Origin: SIG220 sp045615545
GTDB taxonomy: Bacteria; Bacillota_I; Bacilli_A; RFN20; CAG-826
DNA length: 11,413 nucleotides
Direction: 5' to 3'
Assembly (NCBI GenBank): GCA_045615545.1
Contig: JAZLFA010000009.1
Coordinates: forward strand, 1-11,413
Positions 1 to 6,064 of this stretch are shown piece after piece. The notes under the pieces were generated by a model. That model saw nothing but the letters and a program-made list of their open reading frames with translations, was not told the origin of the DNA and made no database searches. The position numbers and the translations under genes are program-made. Positions within the stretch are counted from its first letter, which is position 1, and each line of letters opens with the position of its first letter.

Positions 1-15
1 TAATTTCTTCATATG

Positions 16-88
16 TGGCGACCTCTTCTTTTAAGAGAATGACTAGTCGAGGTCGCCAAACCAGAAACTAATCACTCTCTTAAAAAAA
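16..88 (-). promoter_or_regulatory. Structured RNA segment with two competing helices, possible 5' leader
   Basis: Read on the minus strand, 88-66 pairs with 48-26 as an uninterrupted 23-bp helix (19 Watson-Crick, 4 G-U). The loop of that helix contains 58-49, which is perfectly complementary over 10 bp to 25-16 just downstream. The two helices cannot both form fully, so this looks like an either/or RNA. All four imperfect pairs are G-U on the minus strand and would be A-C mismatches on the plus strand, so the minus strand is probably the RNA. An ATG at 14-12 (reading MKKL) lies 9 nt after an AGAGG inside the second helix, so a gene running off the left edge may have its ribosome binding site masked here. 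That gene is inferred from 14 bases only. It does not match a riboswitch family I can name. Transposon-end inverted repeats are an alternative. Confidence 0.4.
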
Positions 89-108
89 TCTGAACCTTTT
101 GGCTCAGA
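82..108 (-). terminator. Intrinsic terminator
   Basis: The minus strand reads TCTGAGCC-AAAA-GGTTCAGA followed by seven T. This is an 8-bp stem (one G-U) with a tetraloop and a U tract. It lies 5 nt after the stop of a 26-codon open frame (193-113) and about 125 nt beyond the htpG terminator, so it either backs up htpG or ends a separate short transcript. Its U tract is also the first strand of the long helix at 26-88, so it could act as an attenuator for the structured segment to the left. Confidence 0.75.
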
Positions 109-230
109 CTTATTATACAATTTTTATCCCCCATGTGCTCCTAAATGTTTTTTTGAATAATTTCATAATTTGAATCCTTTCTAATACCTTCATAGTTTAC
201 TCTAAAAATTGATATATTCCTATACCAATT

Positions 231-258
231 TAAAAGCCAGCCCACGATAGGACTGGCT
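231..258 (-). terminator. Intrinsic terminator of hsp20-htpG operon
   Basis: The minus strand has a 9-bp stem, AGCCAGTCC paired with GGGCTGGCT (one G-U), around a 6-nt loop, followed by TTTTAAATT. It begins 15 nt after the htpG stop codon and is the natural end of the heat-shock operon. Confidence 0.8.
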
Positions 259-272
259 AGAAAGAAGGCTAA

Positions 273-2192
273 CTATTTTTCTAATGCTTTAATCATTAAA
301 CCATTTAGCTTTTTAACAAATGACGCGCGGTCTTTAATATCTCTTCCCTCAAGAAGCATTGCTTCATCATATAATACGCTTGCGTATTCTTTAACTAAAT
401 CATCTTGATCTTGGATTTTGGCAAAGGCTTGGAAGAGTTCGTGATTTGGATTAATCTCTAATATCTTTTGCGCTTTAACAGTTTCCGTATTTCCTGGTTG
501 CTCATTAAGTGTCTTTTCCATTTCAAGAGACATACCATCTTTAGTAGAGAAACATATTGGAGCGTCCACTAGTTTAGTAGAGATAACAACGTCATCAACA
601 TCATCTTTAAGCGCTTCTTTGATATTATCAAGAAGTCTCTTATTTGTTGCGGTGTCACTTTCTAATTTTTCTTTTTCTTCTTTAGTTAATTCATTCGCGC
701 TTTCATCAGAGATTGATTTAAGTTCTTTCTTTTGATACTCCTTAAGCATCATAATCATGAATTCATCAATCTTTTGATCTAATAAGAGCACATCAATACC
801 ATCTTTACGATATTTCTCAATTTGAGGCAATAATTTTATTGCATCTAATGATTCCCCACTCGCGTAATAGATATATTTTTGTTCTTTACCCATATGCTCA
901 ACATATTCACTAAGTGAAATGTATTTATCTTCATTTAATAAACTATGGAAGATCAATGTATCTTCAAGAAGTTCTTTCTTCGTGCCATAGCTGGAATAAA
1001 TACCAAATTTGATATGTTCACCAAAGGCTTCCCAGAATTTAATATATTTATCAAATTCATTCTTCTTTACTTCTTTTAGTTTATCGACGACCTTCTTTTC
1101 CACATTTTCGGCCACCTTAGCCATGATTGGGGAGTGTTGAAACATCTCCCTAGAGATGTTTAATGAAAAGTCGCTAGAATCCACTAAACCACGAACAAAT
1201 TTCAAATAGTCAGGAATTAGTTCAGGGCACTTATCTTTAATAAAGATGCCACGGGAATAAAGCTGTAAACCTTTTTCATAGTTATCACTATATAAGTTAT
1301 AAGGTGCATGACTTGGAATAAATAATAAGGAATCATAAGTAACTTTGCCATCGACTCTAACAAATAAAGAGATTAATGGATCTTCATAGTCTTGGAACTT
1401 ATCTTTATAAAAGCTTGCTAAATCTTTATCTTTAACTTCTGCTTTATTCTTTTTCCATAAAGGAATCATTGAGTTAAGGACCTCTTCCTTAACAACATCA
1501 ACATATTGCCCTTCAATATCTTTGCCATCTTTATCTTTTTTAGGCTCTTTAGATGTGCACATCATCTTAATTGGATAACGGATATAATCACTATATTTCT
1601 TCACGAGTGATTTAATTTGATATTCTTCTAAGAAAGTATCATAGTCTACTTCTTTGCTTGATTTCTTTAGATATAAGGTAATAGAAGTACCTACTTCATC
1701 TTTCTTTTTATCTTCGATGGTGTAAGATTCATTACCGTCACTGGTAAATAAATAACCACTATCGTTAATTGTTTTAGTTAAGACTTCAATCTTACTCGCA
1801 ACCATAAAGGCGCTATAGAAGCCAACACCAAATTGACCAATAATATTAAAATCTTGTTTTTCTTTTGCTTCTTTTAATTTAGATACAAAGTCTTTACTAC
1901 CACTTTTAGCAATGGTGCCAAGATTATTAATTAAATCATCTTTACTCATACCAATACCATTATCAGTAATGGTAATAGTACGCATTTTCTTATCTACTTC
2001 AATATGGATGTCGTGATCAAGTAACGGCACTTTACCTTCACTAGAAATAGCGGCATATTTATATTTATCAATCGCATCAGAACCGTTACTTAATAATTCT
2101 CTAAGAAACACTTCTTTGTTGCTATAGATAGAGTTGATCATTAAGTTGAGCAACTCTTTGCTTTCAGTTTGAAATTCTTTAACTTCTCTCAT
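273..2192 (-). CDS. htpG: HtpG, bacterial Hsp90 molecular chaperone
   Basis: This is a 639-residue cytosolic ATP-dependent chaperone, full length for bacterial HtpG. The N-terminal GHKL ATPase domain shows every expected motif: RELLSNGSDA with E32 and N36 (catalytic Glu and Mg/ATP-binding Asn), DNGIGM at 77-82, the lid segment GTIAKSGS near 92-99, GQFGVGFYSAF at 119-129 and GTSITLYL near 168-175. The middle domain follows, with PLWKK near 243 and LNISREMFQ, whose Arg347 is the gamma-phosphate-sensing arginine of the family. The C-terminal third is the dimerisation domain, and there is no MEEVD tail, as usual in bacteria. The start is supported by GAGG 6 nt upstream. It lies 11 nt downstream of hsp20, and its Shine-Dalgarno directly abuts the hsp20 stop, so the two are cotranscribed and fall under the double CIRCE control. 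The stop is TAG and is followed by a terminator. No defects are seen. Confidence 0.98.
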   Translation of the reverse strand: MREVKEFQTESKELLNLMINSIYSNKEVFLRELLSNGSDAIDKYKYAAISSEGKVPLLDHDIHIEVDKKMRTITITDNGIGMSKDDLINNLGTIAKSGSKDFVSKLKEAKEKQDFNIIGQFGVGFYSAFMVASKIEVLTKTINDSGYLFTSDGNESYTIEDKKKDEVGTSITLYLKKSSKEVDYDTFLEEYQIKSLVKKYSDYIRYPIKMMCTSKEPKKDKDGKDIEGQYVDVVKEEVLNSMIPLWKKNKAEVKDKDLASFYKDKFQDYEDPLISLFVRVDGKVTYDSLLFIPSHAPYNLYSDNYEKGLQLYSRGIFIKDKCPELIPDYLKFVRGLVDSSDFSLNISREMFQHSPIMAKVAENVEKKVVDKLKEVKKNEFDKYIKFWEAFGEHIKFGIYSSYGTKKELLEDTLIFHSLLNEDKYISLSEYVEHMGKEQKYIYYASGESLDAIKLLPQIEKYRKDGIDVLLLDQKIDEFMIMMLKEYQKKELKSISDESANELTKEEKEKLESDTATNKRLLDNIKEALKDDVDDVVISTKLVDAPICFSTKDGMSLEMEKTLNEQPGNTETVKAQKILEINPNHELFQAFAKIQDQDDLVKEYASVLYDEAMLLEGRDIKDRASFVKKLNGLMIKALEK

Positions 2193-2203
2193 AGTTTACC
2201 TCA

Positions 2204-2596
2204 TTAATCAATTTTAATCATGGAAGGTTCTTTCTCCTTTGGAGAAACCTTCATTACATTTAATATTAACACACCTTCATTTAATTTGGCATGAATTTCT
2301 TTATTAGTAACCTCTTCCCCAACATAATATGAACGAGAGAATTCTCCACTAACACGTTCATGATATAAATATTCTCCTTCATCGTTAGTTTCATCTTTAT
2401 AACTAACTTTAATAATTAAATAACCATCTTCAAGTGATAAATTAATATCTTCTTTCTTGATTCCAGGTAGATCAACACTAATTTCATAATGATCTTTAAG
2501 TTCTTTAATGTTTGTGCGCATTAAATTAGAATCATTTACTTCTCTAAGGAAGAAACGATCAAATAATGGATTATAAGTAGTAACATAATTTTTCAT
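2204..2596 (-). CDS. hsp20: Hsp20 family small heat-shock protein
   Basis: This 130-residue small heat-shock protein is an ATP-independent holdase that keeps unfolding proteins soluble for refolding by other chaperones. The alpha-crystallin domain spans about residues 30-117. VDLPGIKKEDI (41-51) is the typical first-strand region, and AKLNEGVL (103-110) is the hallmark A-x-L-x-x-G-V-L motif. The C-terminus ends with IKI (127-129), the I-x-I motif that docks on a neighbouring domain in oligomers. The N-terminal arm is short (about 29 residues). AGGAGG lies 9 nt before the ATG. It is the first gene of the hsp20-htpG operon, preceded by a sigma-A promoter with two CIRCE operators, so repression by HrcA with heat induction is expected. 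No hrcA gene is in the window. Confidence 0.96.
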   Translation of the reverse strand: MKNYVTTYNPLFDRFFLREVNDSNLMRTNIKELKDHYEISVDLPGIKKEDINLSLEDGYLIIKVSYKDETNDEGEYLYHERVSGEFSRSYYVGEEVTNKEIHAKLNEGVLILNVMKVSPKEKEPSMIKID

Positions 2597-2624
2597 AAAT
2601 ATTTTCCTCCTATATTACTATGTT

Positions 2625-2651
2625 TTAGCACTCTAACCTTAAGACTGCTAA
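2625..2651 (-). promoter_or_regulatory. CIRCE operator 2 (HrcA site), downstream copy
   Basis: The minus strand reads TTAGCAGTC, a 9-nt spacer (TTAAGGTTA), then GAGTGCTAA. The CIRCE consensus is TTAGCACTC-N9-GAGTGCTAA, so one base differs (G for C in the left arm). It lies at or just after the predicted transcription start, between promoter and ribosome binding site, where bound HrcA would block initiation or escape. Confidence 0.9.
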
Positions 2652-2658
2652 CACCATT

Positions 2659-2686
2659 ATTATACATCATTTTGGCACTCTGTCAA
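2659..2686 (-). promoter_or_regulatory. Sigma-A promoter of hsp20-htpG
   Basis: The minus strand has a perfect -35 TTGACA (2686-2681), a 16-nt spacer and a perfect -10 TATAAT (2664-2659). The start site is expected near 2652. The -35 lies in the 9-nt spacer of the upstream CIRCE, so HrcA bound there would occlude RNA polymerase. Confidence 0.9.
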
Positions 2687-2698
2687 TATGAGTGCTAA
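2672..2698 (-). promoter_or_regulatory. CIRCE operator 1 (HrcA site), upstream copy
   Basis: The minus strand reads TTAGCACTC, a 9-nt spacer (ATATTGACA), then GAGTGCCAA. This is one mismatch from the CIRCE consensus, in the right arm. The promoter -35 hexamer is contained in the spacer. Together with the second copy 20 nt downstream it brackets the promoter core. Confidence 0.93.
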
Positions 2699-2725
2699 AA
2701 AATTTTTTAAATAATATTAATATAA

Positions 2726-2753
2726 CAAAAAAACCACCCAAATTATGGGTGGT
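2726..2753 (-). terminator. Intrinsic terminator of the ATPase/DUF2357/Sel1 operon
   Basis: The minus strand has a 7-bp stem, ACCACCC paired with GGGTGGT, around a 7-nt loop, followed by seven T. It lies 18 nt past the stop codon of the 84-codon fragment at 2772-3026, which implies that fragment lies inside the operon transcript. It insulates the heat-shock promoter about 30 nt further on. Confidence 0.88.
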
Positions 2754-2771
2754 AAATAATTTTATTATTTA

Positions 2772-3026
2772 TTAGTTAGCTGGATTGACGTGAAGATCAA
2801 GAGTTTGGACAAAACTTAATTCGCCAGTAATTGTAGTTAATTGTGGAATTTCAAAATTCATAGAAATGTTAATTGTTTCTTCACGATAAACTAAATAAGA
2901 GACCTCTTCAGAGCTGTCTTTAACAATACCTTCAAATGCACCTGTAGCTTTGTTAACTTTAATAGTTGATTTACCTTCTAATAAAGCTAATTCTGTACCA
3001 TAGTTATCAGTAGCGAATTTCTTTGA
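2772..3026 (-). pseudogene. 84-codon open stretch in frame after the Sel1 stop, no start codon
   Basis: Directly after the TAA of the Sel1-repeat gene the same frame stays open for 84 codons to a TAA at 2774-2772. The translation runs from SKKFATDNYG to LDLHVNPAN, with the alternating hydrophobic/polar pattern of beta strands (INISMNFEI, STIKVNKATG) and codon use like its neighbours, so it looks like real coding sequence. The first ATG is codon 56 and no GTG or TTG start or Shine-Dalgarno is visible upstream of it. It may be a C-terminal domain cut off by a nonsense mutation, a gene remnant that lost its 5' end, or a domain reached by stop readthrough giving about 569 residues. I do not recognise the family. 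The operon terminator follows it, so it is transcribed with the operon. Confidence 0.5.
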
Positions 3027-4484
3027 TTAGAAGTTAAATTCCATTCCTCTTCTAATAATATTTACGATAATACTTGCTTCTTCGTTGCCCATATCGGCGG
3101 CAATTAGATAATATCTTAATGCTTTTTCATTATCTTTATTAACACCAATACCTTTTAAGTAATATTCTCCGGCTTTTAAAATAGCTGGAAGATATTCTTT
3201 AGTGGCGGCAAATTCAAATGCTTTAGCGGCCTTATTATGATCAGGAGCAGTAACACCTTTACCTTGACTCACTAAATCAGCGTATTGATAAGCAGCATAT
3301 TCATCATCATTATAAATATAAGCAAGTTCATAATATTTAACTGCAAGTTCATAATTACGCGCACTACCTTTAACATGAGCGTAAAGTTCCGCTAATGGAA
3401 GAGCAGCGTCATAATTATATAATTCGATAGCGCGTGTATACATTTCTTTAGCTTTTTCTAAATTACGTTTAACACCTTGTCCTTTAACTAAACAATCACC
3501 ATAGCTCTTAAGTCCAATAGGGTCATCTTGTCTAGCGGCTTCTTGGTACCAATATGCAGCACGGGCATAACTACGTCTAAACCCATCACCAAAATAATAT
3601 CTATTACCTAAACTTACTTGTGCTTGGCGATCACCATTAACAGCGCTCTTAACGCAGTAATTAATTGCTTCTTTATAATTTGCGTGTACTCCATCACCAA
3701 ATACTAAACAATTAGCGACTAATTCACAGGCATCATAATTACCCCTATCTGCCGCTAATTTATAATATTTATAAGCTTCTTTATGATCGATACTGACTCC
3801 AATACCATCGTAGTAACAATCTCCTAATAGTTTAGGAGCGAATAAATGTCCTTCTTCAGTGGCTCTAAGTAGATAATAGTTAGCTTTAATAACATCCTTT
3901 TTACCACCTACACCATCAAAATAAACTTTTCCAAGATTATACATTGCTTCTGGATAACCCTTATTAGCAAGTTCTTCAAGAAGTTTAATACCTTCATCAA
4001 GATTTTGAGTGGTACCTAAACCATAAGTTAAACAATAAGCATAGTTAACTTTACCTTTTTCATATCCTTCAACATAACATTTAGTGAATAATTTAAAAGC
4101 TTTTTCAGGATCTACTTCAATATCATATCGACCCATGAGATAAAGTTCACCAAGGTGATTTACAGCAGGTAAATAACCTTTTTCTGCTGCTTTAATTAAA
4201 CATTGGTTGGAAGTAACAAAATCGATTTCAACTCCATCACCACGTTCATATAATGTCGCAAGCATAAAGTTTGCACTAGCGTAGTCACCTACAGCACTGG
4301 CTTTTAAATATTTTAAACATTGGTCCATGTTCTTTTCATACATGGTACCGGTGTAATATAAGTGCGCAATAAAATAATTAAACGCTGGATTATCATCATA
4401 TTTATGAGAATCCACCATCTTTTGAATCTTTTTAAAGTCCTTCTTCTTTTGAAGTTCTAAGCATGTCTGAAGTAAATCTTCCAT
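3027..4484 (-). CDS. Sel1-repeat (SLR/TPR-like) protein
   Basis: This 485-residue protein is made almost entirely of Sel1-like repeats of about 36 residues. The recurring pattern is A-x-x-x-LG-x-x-Y-x-x-G-x-G-V, about ten residues, then KA-x-x-YY-x-x-AA-x-x-G. Clear examples are ERGDGVEIDF, YFDGVGGKKDVIKANYYLLR, YYDGIGVSIDHKEAYKYYKL, YYFGDGFRRSYARAAYWYQE and YYLKGIGVNKDNEKALRYYL. Sel1 repeats fold as paired helices into a curved solenoid that binds other proteins. There is no signal peptide or membrane segment, so it is probably cytosolic and may act as an adaptor or scaffold. The ATG lies 2 nt after the stop of the DUF2357-like gene with only a weak AGAAAAGA upstream, so translational coupling is likely. 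It is the third gene of the operon with the McrB-like ATPase. The partner is unknown; interaction with the operon products is inference. Confidence 0.9.
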   Translation of the reverse strand: MEDLLQTCLELQKKKDFKKIQKMVDSHKYDDNPAFNYFIAHLYYTGTMYEKNMDQCLKYLKASAVGDYASANFMLATLYERGDGVEIDFVTSNQCLIKAAEKGYLPAVNHLGELYLMGRYDIEVDPEKAFKLFTKCYVEGYEKGKVNYAYCLTYGLGTTQNLDEGIKLLEELANKGYPEAMYNLGKVYFDGVGGKKDVIKANYYLLRATEEGHLFAPKLLGDCYYDGIGVSIDHKEAYKYYKLAADRGNYDACELVANCLVFGDGVHANYKEAINYCVKSAVNGDRQAQVSLGNRYYFGDGFRRSYARAAYWYQEAARQDDPIGLKSYGDCLVKGQGVKRNLEKAKEMYTRAIELYNYDAALPLAELYAHVKGSARNYELAVKYYELAYIYNDDEYAAYQYADLVSQGKGVTAPDHNKAAKAFEFAATKEYLPAILKAGEYYLKGIGVNKDNEKALRYYLIAADMGNEEASIIVNIIRRGMEFNF

Positions 4485-4486
4485 AA

Positions 4487-6055
4487 TTAAATCTTTTCTG
4501 GATTTTTAAGTCTCTTAATCCAGACACTCTCCTTTTTATTTTTAGTTTCACCACTCGTAAGTAAGCTATAAACACTATCACAGTTAGCGCAGTAACAGTT
4601 ACCATCTTCTTGTTCACCATCAACATAATATCCACATACAGGACATAGGTGAGCATAAATGAAATTATCGCCTTCAGCGAAAGTAATACAGCTTTGTACC
4701 ATACTGACAATATTAGCGTCAATTTTAAACACTTCAGGACTACAAATGATAACATCATCTTTTTGTGTATTATCAACAGTAGTGACTACGAATGCATTTG
4801 TGTAACCACTATTAATGCGGTTAGCAATCTTCTTTTTAAAGTAAGGGATCAACTCTTGATCACTTGTGTATTCCACATTCGTGGAAGGCACTAAATCAAT
4901 ACTTACTAAAGAAGTACGTTTACCTTTTAAGTTAAGGACTTTATTAAATTTACCTTTACCGTAATGGATTTCAAAACGCATATCCATATGATCATCATGG
5001 TTAGTAGTAATATTAACGGTTAACGAGTCTTTCTTAAGTAAATAATCTTTACAGGTAATTAATCCATCAGAGTTAGTAACAAATTTATTACGATCTTTTT
5101 TATCGTTAGAAAAACCTAAATCATGCAAGGCCTGTAATAAGTTAGATAAAACATAGTTATGATATTCAATTGGACTAACTGAAACGGTATTCTCATCATT
5201 TGCACCTTCATTTTCATTTGCCATTAAAGAAATAAGCTTACGATAGAAGTTATAACAAGGAGCGTAGGTTTTATCTCCTGCTAACATATTAGTAATATGA
5301 ATATCACTATCACTTAATGGTTTAGCTTTCTTTACTGCTTTATAAAATGGAGTAGAAAGAACATGGGAAACATTAGTTCTTGCCGCTAATAAACCTTTAA
5401 GAGTTTCAACGAAAGGAGAATCCTTTGTTGTTAATAAGGTATAATTCTTATCTTTTTTTATACGGCGAGAGTTTTCTGTTTGAGCAACACGGAAACTATC
5501 AAAATTAGCGATATCTTGAATGATATCCATATCAGAAATAGAAACGTGTTGATCAATAAAGTTACTGCCCACTCTTCTAATTAATTGCATATATTTAGCG
5601 ATAATTTGTGATAAGAAAATCATCATCTTATCGACTAAAGCAACAATAAATCTATTTTCATAAATTGCTAATTCTGTTTCATAAACATCGGTATAAACAT
5701 ATTCAGGAAGGAATCTTCCATCTTTTTGTTTCCAGAATTTTGGTACCTTAAGTGTTTCAATAATATCGAAGTTATCAATCTTAACTGCTTGTTCACTCTT
5801 ACGAACTTCTTTTTCAAATTTAATGTGGCTACGAGGATTACTAGCGATAGCCATAATCTTTTCGGTAACCATCTTAAGTTCATCAAGCCACGGAAGATTT
5901 AAGTCTTCATTTTTAATATTAGCTTGTAAACCACTAGCCTTGATTGTTTTAGATTCGCTTGCATCACAAAAGCTATTAAAAGTAAAACCACTACCGAGTT
6001 TATCTTTTAGGTTTCTGTTATAGTTATGTAAATATTTACTAAGTGAATCCGCCAT
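4487..6055 (-). CDS. DUF2357-like protein with C-terminal zinc ribbon (McrC-like partner?)
   Basis: This is a 522-residue cytosolic protein. Residues about 105-310 resemble DUF2357: FWKQKDGRFLPEYVYTDVY, then YENRFIVALVDKMM (132-145) with the typical YENRF motif, a helical stretch, and the L-x-T-x-FY-type segment near 234. DUF2357 proteins usually sit beside McrB-like AAA+ ATPases and often carry a PD-(D/E)XK nuclease domain. The region at about 340-450 is mixed alpha/beta, but I see no convincing D...ExK motif. Residues 471-492 form a zinc ribbon with C471-x2-C474 and C489-x2-C492. The gene starts 9 nt after the ATPase stop. The bases before the ATG are A/T only with no Shine-Dalgarno, so translation probably depends on coupling. 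The DUF2357 call comes from recalled motifs, not a profile search. The role as target-binding or effector partner of the ATPase is inference. Confidence 0.7.
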   Translation of the reverse strand: MADSLSKYLHNYNRNLKDKLGSGFTFNSFCDASESKTIKASGLQANIKNEDLNLPWLDELKMVTEKIMAIASNPRSHIKFEKEVRKSEQAVKIDNFDIIETLKVPKFWKQKDGRFLPEYVYTDVYETELAIYENRFIVALVDKMMIFLSQIIAKYMQLIRRVGSNFIDQHVSISDMDIIQDIANFDSFRVAQTENSRRIKKDKNYTLLTTKDSPFVETLKGLLAARTNVSHVLSTPFYKAVKKAKPLSDSDIHITNMLAGDKTYAPCYNFYRKLISLMANENEGANDENTVSVSPIEYHNYVLSNLLQALHDLGFSNDKKDRNKFVTNSDGLITCKDYLLKKDSLTVNITTNHDDHMDMRFEIHYGKGKFNKVLNLKGKRTSLVSIDLVPSTNVEYTSDQELIPYFKKKIANRINSGYTNAFVVTTVDNTQKDDVIICSPEVFKIDANIVSMVQSCITFAEGDNFIYAHLCPVCGYYVDGEQEDGNCYCANCDSVYSLLTSGETKNKKESVWIKRLKNPEKI

Positions 6056-6064
6056 AAATTAAAA

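Noticed and set aside
112..117. Perfect minus-strand TATAAT as a promoter for the left-edge RNA
   Set aside because: No acceptable -35 at 16-18 nt, and the start would fall inside the terminator hairpin; it overlaps the GTA-TAA end of the small frame and is probably incidental.
3027..4484. Repetitive DNA in the Sel1 gene as a tandem repeat element
   Set aside because: The repeats are at protein level (about 36 residues) with diverged DNA, as normal for Sel1 proteins.
4432..4776. 114-codon minus-strand frame overlapping the Sel1 and DUF2357-like genes
   Set aside because: It straddles two well-supported genes in another frame, has no ribosome binding site, and its composition is that of a frame shadow.
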